From Muribaculaceae bacterium (GTDB lineage: Bacteria; Bacteroidota; Bacteroidia; Bacteroidales; Muribaculaceae), in assembly GCA_023667015.1 (NCBI GenBank), contig JAMPAX010000003.1, positions 1-64,000 of the forward strand: 64,000 nucleotides of DNA, in the 5' to 3' direction. The translations under genes and the position numbers were made by a program. Positions 25,402 to 33,815 of this stretch are shown here, piece by piece. The notes below the pieces were generated by a model. That model was not told the origin of the DNA, did not search any database, and saw nothing but the letters and a program-made list of their open reading frames with translations. Numbering within the stretch: the first letter of the stretch is position 1; every line of letters starts with the position of its first letter.

Positions 25402-25806
25402 TTACTCATCAGCGATATCGCCGAAGGGTATATTAGAGTATCCTGAAGGATAGATACGCTTATATATACGGCGGAAATTATCATCGGCAGCTTTAAGCTC
25501 CACGACTCTCTGCTGATAGTCCTTACCCCATATAGCCTCGAGCAGAGAAGAGATATATTTACGCTCGCGATCCTTCTCGATGGCACCCTCGATAAGAGGT
25601 TCGATGTAAGCAGCAAACTTATCGCGGTCAATAGCGCATAGGAATCTTGCAGAAGAGGCAAGGAACTGTCCGGAGCGGTCTATTCTGCGGAGATTATCGA
25701 TAAGGTCCGGCATATCCTCAAGGCAAGAGTCTACGTGATTGACAATATATTCATAAGTAGCCATGCCATCGGCATCGGCTTCAAGATGTGACAAATGTTC
25801 TTTCAT
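25402..25806 (-). CDS. small acidic helical protein of unknown function
   Basis: About 134 residues from ATG 25806 (MKEHLSHLE); a second ATG directly precedes it. There is no signal peptide, membrane segment or recognised domain. The protein looks all-helical and charged, with an ...SSLLEAIWGKDYQ block and a C-terminus FGDIADE. It has its own consensus promoter and a terminator hairpin, so it is very likely a real monocistronic gene. It lies divergent from the candidate structured RNA. Confidence 0.7.
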   Translation of the reverse strand: MKEHLSHLEADADGMATYEYIVNHVDSCLEDMPDLIDNLRRIDRSGQFLASSARFLCAIDRDKFAAYIEPLIEGAIEKDRERKYISSLLEAIWGKDYQQRVVELKAADDNFRRIYKRIYPSGYSNIPFGDIADE

Positions 25807-25827
25807 CATAAAACTATTGAGTAGGCG

Positions 25828-25859
25828 CAAAGGTAATACAAAAAAATCAAGGATGCAAA
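25828..25859 (-). promoter_or_regulatory. promoter of the 25402-25806 gene
   Basis: The minus strand has TTTG, 20 bp, then TACCTTTG. The predicted start of transcription is about 15 bp upstream of the ATG pair, which favours the short protein start over the ATG at 25830. Confidence 0.75.
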
Positions 25860-25935
25860 CAGCACGAGGAACTAAAGGAACTAAACTTTCCCGTATAGTC
25901 CACGCTGTAAAACGCTGTAAAATTTAAATATTTTA

Positions 25936-25966
25936 TTGTCATTGTCAAATAAATGTATTATCTTTG
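25936..25966 (+). promoter_or_regulatory. promoter of the candidate structured RNA
   Basis: TTG (25936-25938), 20 bp, then TATCTTTG (25959-25966), a very good match to the Bacteroidetes primary sigma consensus. No convincing ORF starts within the next 400 bp in this direction. Confidence 0.8.
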
Positions 25967-25972
25967 TAGCTG

Positions 25973-26290
25973 CAGAAAGCATCGCAGAGCCCGGTCACGG
26001 GCAATGAGGGGAGGACTGCAATACATGCGAAAAGCGTTTACTTGACCTCACTCTTGACAAACGGAAATCTGGACAATTTAAATCTTCGTCAAGGATGAAG
26101 CAAACAGTAGATGCCTTATGGAATCTGTATATTCGTCTCTATAAAGGACTGAGTTCATTATGGAAGAGACGAAATGTGATATTCTGCGTAAGGCTCTGCA
26201 CGTTTGCTCGTTCAACGAAGATGGGCAATCCAGAGCCTCCGTTTGTAGGACGAGCAAGCAGTATGGCTCTCACGCTTTTCATTTTTTATA
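25973..26290 (+). ncRNA. candidate structured noncoding RNA
   Basis: Downstream of a strong promoter, about 320 bp lack a credible gene but can fold. Hairpins include GCCCGGTCACGGGC (25989-26002), TGAGG/CCTCA, CTTGAC/GTCAAG, TTCGTCTCT with AGAGACGAA (about 26131-26173) and TTGCTCGT with ACGAGCAA (about 26209-26264) inside GCGT...CACGC, followed by TTTTCATTTTTTAT. It is not tmRNA (no CCA-type end or tag frame) and lacks the SRP GGAAG-loop signature. A 6S-like or Bacteroidales-specific RNA is possible. Boundaries are estimates. Confidence 0.5.
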
Positions 26291-26374
26291 CACTAAAAAC
26301 TATAAGGCAATTTTATACTCATCAATTCGAAAAACAGAAAGACGTCATGAAATTATTTACGCAAAATGGGGATA

Positions 26375-26406
26375 TTTGCGGGATTGGGGGATAAATATTA
26401 TATTTG
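26375..26406 (+). promoter_or_regulatory. promoter of the cytidylate-kinase-like gene
   Basis: TTTG (26375-26378), 20 bp, then TATATTTG (26399-26406). Transcription should start near 26412, downstream of the ATG at 26366, so the protein start must be later (ATG 26456). Confidence 0.75.
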
Positions 26407-26455
26407 CGGTGTGAAAACAGAGGAAAAGAATAACGAAGGGGGACTACCCCGGGAT

Positions 26456-27064
26456 ATGATTGTTGTGATTGGCAGGCAATTCGGAAGCGGTGGCCGGAAG
26501 GTCGGCAAGATGCTTGCCGAGCATCTTGGTCTTAAGTACTACGACAAAGAGTTGCTCAACGAGGCGGCCGTGGAGTTTGGTTTTTCGCGTGAAATATTAG
26601 CTCAGGCCGACGAAAAAAAGCCGTCGTTGCTCTCACAGCTGTTTATATCATCGTTTGGCGTACAGAACTCCTTCGGGCCGGAGACTCTTTCAGGCGAGGG
26701 ATTATACAAGGTACAGAGTCAGGTAGTCCGCAAACTTGGAGAAAAGGGTGGCTGCATAATAGTAGGACGCACTGCGGACTACATATTGCGCGACCATCCC
26801 CATATGGCAAGCTTATTTTTTCACTCTCCGATAGAAGTACGTGCACAGTCGATATGTCAGCGTGGGGAGTCGGAGTGTCTGAAGGCGGCTATGGAGAAAG
26901 CCCACAAGGCCGACAAGCATAGAGAGAGCTATTACAACTACTTCACCGGCAGGAAATGGGGCACATCATCAAACTACGATTTAAGCGTAGACTCCTCAAA
27001 GTTCAGCGACGAAGAGCTTGTAGAGTTTATCGAGCATTTCCTTCGGATTAAACTTAAATTTTGA
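26456..27064 (+). CDS. cytidylate kinase-like family protein
   Basis: About 202 residues from ATG 26456; a longer in-frame start at 26366 lies ahead of the predicted transcription start and adds a non-conserved stretch. The P-loop is GRQFGSGGRKVG at residues 6-17. YYDKELL follows, then CIIVGRTADYIL (about residue 100) and RGESEC with downstream Lys/Arg residues of the lid. This is the Cytidylate_kin2 family, a P-loop kinase of uncertain nucleotide or small-molecule substrate that is distinct from true Cmk. Confidence 0.9.
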   Translation: MIVVIGRQFGSGGRKVGKMLAEHLGLKYYDKELLNEAAVEFGFSREILAQADEKKPSLLSQLFISSFGVQNSFGPETLSGEGLYKVQSQVVRKLGEKGGCIIVGRTADYILRDHPHMASLFFHSPIEVRAQSICQRGESECLKAAMEKAHKADKHRESYYNYFTGRKWGTSSNYDLSVDSSKFSDEELVEFIEHFLRIKLKF

Positions 27065-27213
27065 GAAATCTAAATTTGAGTAGTTTAGGAGTTTATGGGT
27101 TTAAGAGGGGTTATTAGTAATCTGGGATTATCATACCTGTCGGAAAACAAACAATAAACTAAAGGATATCAAACTAATGGAATAAGCTCAACCAATTATT
27201 GAGTCAGATATAG
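27065..27213. repeat. intergenic region with a 7-base-period array
   Basis: Heptamer-like units (GAGTAGT, TTAGGAG, TTTATGG, GTTTAAG) follow the kinase stop at about 27074-27108. The rest, up to the RNase P RNA, shows no ORF. Confidence 0.45.
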
Positions 27214-27585
27214 GAAGGGACAGAGGCACGGTCTGTCGCATTGTGTCAGGCACACAATGAGGAAAGTCCGGGCAACATAGAGCACCACACTTTCGAGAGG
27301 AAAGCCGGCGGTGACGTTGGGAGAGATGTGGAAGAGAACGACCGCCCCCTGAAGACGTGTCTTCGGGGAGCAAGGGTGAGAAGGCGGGGTAAGAGCCCAC
27401 CGCCTCCGGCGGTGACGACGGAGGGCGCACATCCTGTGGGTTGCAAGACCAAATATACCGGCAGTTAAGGGTTGCTCGTCCATTGCCGGGGGGTAGGTTG
27501 CTAAATTCCGGCTTCGCCGGAGCAGATAAATGACAGACACCCCACTTGGGGTACATAACTCGGCTTACAGGGTCTCTGTCCCTTC
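27214..27585 (+). ncRNA. rnpB: RNase P RNA
   Basis: The RNA component that removes 5' leaders from pre-tRNA. The terminal P1 helix pairs 27214-27225 (GAAGGGACAGAG) with 27574-27585 (CTCTGTCCCTTC). The universal 5' core GAGGAAAGTCCGGGC is at 27271-27285, and the 3' core AGATAAATGACAGACACCCC lies at about 27523-27542. Internal hairpins such as CCTCCGGCGG and TTCCGGCTTCGCCGGA are clear. A T run directly after P1 (27586-27592) acts as terminator. Confidence 0.96.
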
Positions 27586-27595
27586 TTTTTTCTTT

Positions 27596-27630
27596 CAACA
27601 ATCCGCTATCAACCTTCAACCATTACAGGG
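27596..27630. repeat. 7-base-period array between rnpB and the YihY gene
   Basis: Units TCAACAA, TCCGCTA, TCAACCT, TCAACCA in phase. Confidence 0.5.
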
Positions 27631-27649
27631 GGCGTGGCGTTGAGATAAT

Positions 27650-28993
27650 ATGAGTCTTTCAGAGAAAATCAGCGCGCTTTATCAGAAAGCATATGACTTC
27701 GGCATGTACTGCTGGAGCGGAGTCTGGCGCGACCCCAAAAACACGTGGAAAACAAAAATCATCAAGACCTTAAATCTATCGATTCATTCATTTCTTGATC
27801 GCGACCTGCAGATGAAGGCATCCGCCCTCGTCTATTACACGGTATTGGCCATAGTCCCGGCCTTTGCCCTTCTGTTTGCCATCAGTCGAGGATTCGGGTT
27901 TCAAGATAACATTGAGGCGGAACTATATCAGTACTTTCCCGGACAAATTCAGGCTATTAAGGCAGCAATGAGTTTCGTAGACTCATATCTAAAAGCATCC
28001 GGACAAGGGATATTCGTGGGGATAGGTATTGTCATGCTCCTATGGACACTCGTATCACTACTGTCAACGATAGAAGACACCTTCAATGCCACATGGGATA
28101 TCAAGCAATCACGTTCGATGTATCAGAAAGTGACCGACTATATCGCCATCTGCCTAATCATACCGGTGTTGATGGTATGCTCCTCAGGTGTCTCAATCTT
28201 TATGAGTACTATCGTTCAGAACAATCTCCAGCTACAGTTCCTGTCGCCGATGGTCAATCTCAGTCTGGAATGTATCCCCTTAGTACTTGTATGGTTGGCC
28301 TTCTCACTCTCATTTTATCTAATACCCAACACCAAAGTACTGTTTAAATACGCAGCAATCTCCGGAGGGATGTGTGCCATTGGGTATATGATAGTACAGC
28401 TACTGTTTGTCAACGGACAGATCTACGTCACCAAATTCAATGCCATATACGGATCCTTCGCTTTCCTACCATTATTGCTCGTATGGCTACAGCTATCCTA
28501 TCTGATATTACTATTTGGATGTGTGATGACATATTCGATGCAAAATGTCTTTGTCTTCAACTTCATGGGAGATATCAAAGAGGTTAGCCATGACTATATG
28601 CGCAAGGTAGCACTCGTACTTGTAGCAGCAATAACCGACCGATTTGTCAACCATGAAGAGCCTATGACCCGCACGACCCTCTCGAGAACCTACGACCTCC
28701 CGATACGACTTGTCAGCCGCATCGAAGACCGACTGACACAGGCGGGACTCATCTATCATGTCATTCTCAAAGAAAGGAGACAAGGACTCGTTCCCGCCTT
28801 TGAAACGTCGACATTCACAGTCAAAGAACTGTTCGACGCCCTCGACAAAGTAGGGAGCGACGACTTCATACCGCGATTTAACGAAAAATACACTGCGCTG
28901 GTATACAAGGTAAACATGTGGAATTCAGAGGCATGGAATTCCGCTGGAGGGACTTTGATAAAAGATATGGAAATCGGCAATAAAAAAAGCTAA
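27650..28993 (+). CDS. YihY/BrkB-family inner-membrane protein
   Basis: A 447-residue protein. The N-terminal cytoplasmic segment (about 1-60) is followed by six membrane helices within about 60-310. The family blocks are LQMKASALVYYTVLAIVPAFALLFAI, VMLLWTLVSLLSTIEDTFNATWDIKQ and YGSFAFLPLLLVWLQLSYLILLFG. The last 130 residues are a winged-helix-like cytoplasmic tail (RTTLSRTYDLPIRLVSRIEDRL), seen in the longer members. Despite the old names, the molecular function is unknown. Confidence 0.92.
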   Translation: MSLSEKISALYQKAYDFGMYCWSGVWRDPKNTWKTKIIKTLNLSIHSFLDRDLQMKASALVYYTVLAIVPAFALLFAISRGFGFQDNIEAELYQYFPGQIQAIKAAMSFVDSYLKASGQGIFVGIGIVMLLWTLVSLLSTIEDTFNATWDIKQSRSMYQKVTDYIAICLIIPVLMVCSSGVSIFMSTIVQNNLQLQFLSPMVNLSLECIPLVLVWLAFSLSFYLIPNTKVLFKYAAISGGMCAIGYMIVQLLFVNGQIYVTKFNAIYGSFAFLPLLLVWLQLSYLILLFGCVMTYSMQNVFVFNFMGDIKEVSHDYMRKVALVLVAAITDRFVNHEEPMTRTTLSRTYDLPIRLVSRIEDRLTQAGLIYHVILKERRQGLVPAFETSTFTVKELFDALDKVGSDDFIPRFNEKYTALVYKVNMWNSEAWNSAGGTLIKDMEIGNKKS

Positions 28994-29009
28994 AAAAGTT
29001 GCAAAAATA

Positions 29010-29040
29010 TTGATATATTCATTAAAAATAATTAATTTTG
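29010..29040 (+). promoter_or_regulatory. promoter of the glycogen-metabolism cluster
   Basis: TTG (29010-29012), 20 bp, TAATTTTG (29033-29040), with the first start codon 51 bp downstream. Confidence 0.8.
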
Positions 29041-29091
29041 TAAGAAAGTTTTTATGACTTATTACAAAACAAAACAAGATAGAACCACTAT

Positions 29092-31065
29092 ATGAGCTAC
29101 CTGAATTTTGACAAGAGTCTGATGATAAACCTTGAGCAGAGCTTGCCCAAGGAGATGCTACGCACGAACAAGTCCGGAGCTTATCATTGCACGACAATCG
29201 TAGGGTGCAACACACGCAAACAGCATGGGCTGCTGGTCATTCCGATACCGGAGATGGACGACAAGGCCCATATACTGTTGTCATCACTGGATGAGACCGT
29301 CATACAGCACGGAGCGCCGTTCAACTTAGGACTCCATCAGTATGGAGACAACGTCTTCAGCCCCAATGGTCATAAGTATATCCGCGAGTTTAGCTGTGAG
29401 TCGGTGCCGACGGTGACCTACCGCGTAGGAGGAGTGATACTGACCAAGGAGAAAGTCTTCATTTCCCACGAAAATCGCATTCTAATAAAATATCAACTAC
29501 GCGATGCCCACTCAGCAACGAAGCTACAATTCCGTCCATTCTTAGCCTTTCGCAATGCCAACGACCTTTGCATGGAAAACAGACAGATCAACACGGCAGT
29601 TCGCGACATACCCAATGGCATCGCCACGTGCCTGTATGAGGGTTATCCGGAGCTGTTTATGCAATTCAACAAGGAAGTGCGCTGGGTCAACGATGGCCAT
29701 TGGTACAAAGGTATAGAGTATTATAAAGACCGCGACCGTGGCATCCCTTACAAGGAAGACTTGTGGGTGCCGGGTTATTTCGAGGTTGACATAAAGAAGG
29801 GAGAAACCCTGATATTTTCAGCCTCAACTTTTGAATGCAATCCCAAAGATTTCGAGGCCACCTATGAAGAAGAACTCAAGACCCGCACATGCCGCACAAG
29901 CTTCTACAACTGTCTGAAGAATGCGGCACAACAGTTCTATCTGAAGAAGAGCTCAGGGGAATACATAATGGCCGGCTATCCCTGGTACAATGTGCGTAGC
30001 CGTGATGAGCTCATAGCCATGCCCGGGTGTACATTGTCAATTCATCGTCCGGAGGAATACCATAGAATACTAAAGACCTTCCTGGAGGCCCTCAGAAAAT
30101 TCATCGATAGCGGAAAGAAAGACGACACTATCCACGAGATAGACCTTCCCGACATACCACTCTGGACAATCTGGGCCATACAGCAATATCGACGCGCAAC
30201 GACTACTAAGGAATGTCGCGAAGCATACGGCGAAGAGATACTACGACTAATTGAGGATATCCGCACTGGAAGAATCGTCAATCTCAAGCTCAACGACAAC
30301 GGATTGCTATCTACATTTGGAACAAAATCTCCGGTCACCTGGCTATCCGCATCGCTGGGAGGAGTACCGCTAATCCCGCGTACAGGCTATATTGTAGAGT
30401 TTAATGCACTATGGTATAATGCACTGTGCTTTGCTATCTCTATGTATGAGAATGAACGTGGTAAGGAAGAATATGTAGCAGAACTGACCGAGCTTGCTGA
30501 GAAAGTAAAAGAATCCTTCATATCTACTTTCCTCAACGACTATGGCTACCTCTACGACTATGTCAACGGTAGCTACACCGACTTGGAGGTTCGCCCGAAT
30601 ATGGTCATAGCAATAGGGCTGGAGTATTGTCCGTTGGACCGTCGTCAGCGCCGAAAAGTACTCGACTTAGCCACCCGGGAGCTGCTGACCCCCAAGGGAT
30701 TGCGTTCGTTAAGTCCCAAGAGCTGGGCATATCGCCCTACGTATGTCGGCTCACCCGAAGAGCGTGAACGCACCGTACATCAAGGGCCGGCACGTCCCTG
30801 GCTATTCGGATTCTATGCTGACGCATACCTGAAAGTATTTGGATTCAGCGGTGTATCCTTCATTGAACGCATGCTTATAGGCTACGAAGACGAGATGACT
30901 GAGGGATGTATCGGTTCGCTGTCAGAGATGTACGATGGCAATCCGCCGTACACGGGACGTGGTGCCGTATCAACTGCCAAGAATGTTGGCGAAATATTGC
31001 GAACGATACGCAATGTCAACGAGATAAACAAACTGCAAACCTCACAAAGCGACGATAAGATATGA
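29092..31065 (+). CDS. glycogen debranching enzyme (amylo-alpha-1,6-glucosidase)
   Basis: A 657-residue cytoplasmic enzyme. The N-terminal GDE domain (about 1-260) opens with LNFDKSLMINLEQSLPKEMLRTNKSGAYHCTTIVGCNTRKQHGLLV, the typical bacterial GDE start. The C-terminal (alpha/alpha)6 barrel (about 280-640) has IMAGYPWY, GRIVNLKLNDNGLLSTFG, VEFNALWYNAL and PAWPWLFGFY-like features of GH133 amylo-alpha-1,6-glucosidases. It hydrolyses alpha-1,6 branch points of glycogen. The stop codon overlaps the next start by 4 bp (ATGA). Confidence 0.94.
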   Translation: MSYLNFDKSLMINLEQSLPKEMLRTNKSGAYHCTTIVGCNTRKQHGLLVIPIPEMDDKAHILLSSLDETVIQHGAPFNLGLHQYGDNVFSPNGHKYIREFSCESVPTVTYRVGGVILTKEKVFISHENRILIKYQLRDAHSATKLQFRPFLAFRNANDLCMENRQINTAVRDIPNGIATCLYEGYPELFMQFNKEVRWVNDGHWYKGIEYYKDRDRGIPYKEDLWVPGYFEVDIKKGETLIFSASTFECNPKDFEATYEEELKTRTCRTSFYNCLKNAAQQFYLKKSSGEYIMAGYPWYNVRSRDELIAMPGCTLSIHRPEEYHRILKTFLEALRKFIDSGKKDDTIHEIDLPDIPLWTIWAIQQYRRATTTKECREAYGEEILRLIEDIRTGRIVNLKLNDNGLLSTFGTKSPVTWLSASLGGVPLIPRTGYIVEFNALWYNALCFAISMYENERGKEEYVAELTELAEKVKESFISTFLNDYGYLYDYVNGSYTDLEVRPNMVIAIGLEYCPLDRRQRRKVLDLATRELLTPKGLRSLSPKSWAYRPTYVGSPEERERTVHQGPARPWLFGFYADAYLKVFGFSGVSFIERMLIGYEDEMTEGCIGSLSEMYDGNPPYTGRGAVSTAKNVGEILRTIRNVNEINKLQTSQSDDKI

Positions 31066-32327
31066 AAGCACTAATGTTTGGCTGGGAGTTTCCTCCCCAC
31101 ATCCTTGGAGGATTGGGCACAGCATCCTACGGACTGACAAAAGGTATGCATGCCACAGGCCGGATGGATATCACATTTGTCATTCCAAAGCCCTGGGGTG
31201 ATGAAGAGCAAGGCTTCGCCCACATCATCGGTGCGTGCAACACGCCGGTGGCATGGCGCGATGTCAGCTGGGATTATGTCAACCAGCGTATCGGCAAGAT
31301 GATGTCGCCACAGCTGTATTTCGACCTCCGCAACCATATCTACGCTGACTTCAACTACATGCGTCTCAATGACCTGGGATGTATTGAATTTTCAGGTAGA
31401 TATCCAGACAATTTGCTTGAGGAGATCAACAACTATTCGATAGTAGCCGGTGTCATTGCCCGCACTCTTGACTTCGACATCATCCATTCTCACGACTGGC
31501 TAACCTATCCGGCAGGCATCCATGCAAAGAATGTCACCGGTAAGCCACTCGTCATCCATGTGCATGCCACCGACTTCGACCGTTCTCGCGGCAATGTCAA
31601 TCCGCAGGTGTTTGCCATTGAAAAAGATGGTATGGAAAACGCCGACCATATTATTTGTGTGAGCAACCTGACGCGTCGGACGGTGATAGAGAAATATGGC
31701 ATCTCTCCGGATAAGGTTTCCACGGTCCACAATGCTGTCATTCCCCTCGATGACGAGCTTCTCAATCTTCCGCGTCGCGAGCGCAAGGACAAGGTAGTGA
31801 CCTTCCTGGGGCGTATCACCATGCAGAAAGGGCCTGAATATTTCGTAGAAGCCGCCGCAAAGGTATTGCAGAAGAACAAGAATGTACGCTTTGTGATGGC
31901 AGGTAGCGGCGATATGATGGACGCTATGATAAAGCTGGTGGCCAAAAGAGGAATTGCCGACAAGTTCCATTTCACCGGCTTCTTGAAGGGTAAAGAGGTC
32001 TACGAGATGCTCGGCGACAGCGATGTCTATGTCATGCCGTCGGTGTCTGAGCCTTTCGGTATATCGCCGCTGGAGGCTATGGAGATGGGAGTACCCTCTA
32101 TCATCTCCCACCAGAGCGGATGCGCTGAGATTCTCAACAATGTCATCAAGACCGACTATTGGGATATCGATGCTATGGCTGACGCCATGCATTCTATCGT
32201 TACCAATCCGGGACTATACAAGACCCTTCGCGACCGCGGTATTGAGGAAATCAAAGGTATCACCTGGGAGAAAGCGGGACGCAAAGTCATCGATATCTAC
32301 GAAAAGGTATTAGGTACTAAAGCATAA
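31062..32327 (+). CDS. glycosyltransferase family 4, glycogen-synthase-like
   Basis: A 421-residue GT-B enzyme. The N-terminal domain starts MKALMFGWEFPPHILGGLGTA, the glycogen/starch synthase-like sugar-donor loop. It continues with IIHSHDWLTYPAG and HATDFDRSRGN. The C-terminal domain has the phosphate-binding TFLGRITMQKGPEYFVEA and the E-x7-E type motif EPFGISPLEAMEMGVP. Genomic pairing with a debranching enzyme and a GH57 protein makes glycogen chain synthesis the likely role. Translation is coupled to the upstream gene. Confidence 0.92.
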   Translation: MKALMFGWEFPPHILGGLGTASYGLTKGMHATGRMDITFVIPKPWGDEEQGFAHIIGACNTPVAWRDVSWDYVNQRIGKMMSPQLYFDLRNHIYADFNYMRLNDLGCIEFSGRYPDNLLEEINNYSIVAGVIARTLDFDIIHSHDWLTYPAGIHAKNVTGKPLVIHVHATDFDRSRGNVNPQVFAIEKDGMENADHIICVSNLTRRTVIEKYGISPDKVSTVHNAVIPLDDELLNLPRRERKDKVVTFLGRITMQKGPEYFVEAAAKVLQKNKNVRFVMAGSGDMMDAMIKLVAKRGIADKFHFTGFLKGKEVYEMLGDSDVYVMPSVSEPFGISPLEAMEMGVPSIISHQSGCAEILNNVIKTDYWDIDAMADAMHSIVTNPGLYKTLRDRGIEEIKGITWEKAGRKVIDIYEKVLGTKA

Positions 32328-32402
32328 AGTTGAGAGTTGAGAGAATATGACTCAGGCTCTTATGAATAAATAAACTTTCCAAAGAATAAGAAAATATACG
32401 AT

Positions 32403-33815
32403 ATGAAATCAGTTTGTTTCTATTTCAAAATACATCAGCCGTTTCGACTGAAACGCTATCGCTTCTTCGACATCGGCAACTCACATTATTATTTTGACGA
32501 TTTCGCCAACGATGATATCATCTCCCGTATGGCGGAACAGAGTTATATGCCTATGATAAAGACTCTGCTGGAGATGATAGAGGACTCAGGACGCACCTTC
32601 AAGTGTGCCATCTCTATCTCCGGCACAGCTATTGAGCAGTTGCAACTCTATGTTCCGGAATGTGTAGAGCTTCTCAAGAAGCTTGCCGACACCGGTTGTG
32701 TGGAATTCCTCAGCGGCACCTATTCCCATTCTCTGGCATCTATCGAGGATCCTGAGGAGTTCATTCGTGAGGTGAAGATGCACGATGATATGGTGCGCAC
32801 TACGTTTGGAGTGAAGCCTGCAGTGTTTGCCAACACTGAGCTTATCTATGATGACGACATCGCCGCTGTCATCAAGTCTATGGGCTTCAAGACCTGTCTG
32901 ACTGAGGGTGCCAAGCACATCCTCGGATGGAAATCCCCGAACTATGTCTACTCTTCAGCCAGCGTTCCATCCCTGAAACTGTTGCTTACCAACGATAAGC
33001 TCGCTGAGGATATCTCTATGCGTTTCAACAACCCCGCTTGGGATGAGTATCCTCTGACCGCCGATAAGTATATCGATTGGATCGCCTCGATTCCTGAAGA
33101 GGAACAGATTGTCAATCTATACTTGTCGATGGATACTTTTGGCACTTTCATTCCGGCCAACACCGGCATCTTCGACTTCCTGAAAGCGTTGCCAAGGTTT
33201 GCACGCGAGAAGGGTGTGGAGTTTGTGAATCCATCAACAATCGTCAAGAAACTGAAAGCCGTAGGTGAGCTCAGCATACCCTTCCCGGTGTCGCATATCG
33301 ATGAGGCTCGCGATGTCAGCGCCTGGGTCGGCAATACCCTGCAGAAGGAAGCTCTCGGCAAGCTATACAACGTAGCTGAGCGTGTGAACCTCTGCACCGA
33401 CCGCCGACTGAAGCAAGACTGGGAGTATCTGCAAAGCTCTGATCATTTCTACTATATGAGCACCAAAAACCTTGATGATGGACGTAGTCATGCAGCTTTC
33501 AGCCCCTACGACTCCCCTTTCAGCGCCTTCACAAACTATATGAATGTGCTGGCCGACTTCCTGGTGCGTGTAGAAGAACAATACCCTTCAGATATCGACG
33601 ATGAAGAGCTCAACTCTCTGCTTTTGACAATCCGCAATCAGGCCGATGAGATTGAGTCACTGAATAAGGAAGTGAAGGTGCTCCGCAATAATATTCTTCA
33701 TGCCGATGGTGCTCCCGAGGCTCCCAAAGAGATTGAAGATAAGGGTGCTGAGGCAAAGAAAGCAAGCAAGAAAAGTACCGGGAAAAGAACATCCAAGAAA
33801 TCGACCAATAAATAA
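32403..33815 (+). CDS. GH57-family alpha-glucan enzyme
   Basis: A 470-residue cytoplasmic protein with the GH57 beta/alpha barrel. It has FYFKIHQPFRL (the His of the first conserved region), AISISGTAIEQL, LSGTYSHSL, VFANTELIYDD, with the Glu nucleophile position, and YLSMDTFGTF, with the acid/base Asp region. The GH57 family includes alpha-amylase, 4-alpha-glucanotransferase and branching activities; the exact one is not decidable here. The last 35 residues are Lys/Ser-rich (KKASKKSTGKRTSKKS) and may bind glycogen or nucleic acid. It ends exactly one base before the next start codon. Confidence 0.92.
   Translation: MKSVCFYFKIHQPFRLKRYRFFDIGNSHYYFDDFANDDIISRMAEQSYMPMIKTLLEMIEDSGRTFKCAISISGTAIEQLQLYVPECVELLKKLADTGCVEFLSGTYSHSLASIEDPEEFIREVKMHDDMVRTTFGVKPAVFANTELIYDDDIAAVIKSMGFKTCLTEGAKHILGWKSPNYVYSSASVPSLKLLLTNDKLAEDISMRFNNPAWDEYPLTADKYIDWIASIPEEEQIVNLYLSMDTFGTFIPANTGIFDFLKALPRFAREKGVEFVNPSTIVKKLKAVGELSIPFPVSHIDEARDVSAWVGNTLQKEALGKLYNVAERVNLCTDRRLKQDWEYLQSSDHFYYMSTKNLDDGRSHAAFSPYDSPFSAFTNYMNVLADFLVRVEEQYPSDIDDEELNSLLLTIRNQADEIESLNKEVKVLRNNILHADGAPEAPKEIEDKGAEAKKASKKSTGKRTSKKSTNK

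Noticed and set aside
26095-26414. Two short overlapping frames (about 99 and 84 codons) within the candidate RNA region
   Set aside because: Neither resembles a protein family. They run through the hairpins and into the promoter of the next gene. I treat the region as noncoding, but cannot exclude a short peptide.
26366-26455. Upstream ATG extending the cytidylate-kinase-like protein by 30 residues
   Set aside because: A consensus promoter at 26375-26406 places transcription start after this ATG, and the added residues are not family-like.
27188-27619. Open frames across RNase P RNA
   Set aside because: The locus has the rnpB core motifs and closing P1 helix; reading frames there are fortuitous.
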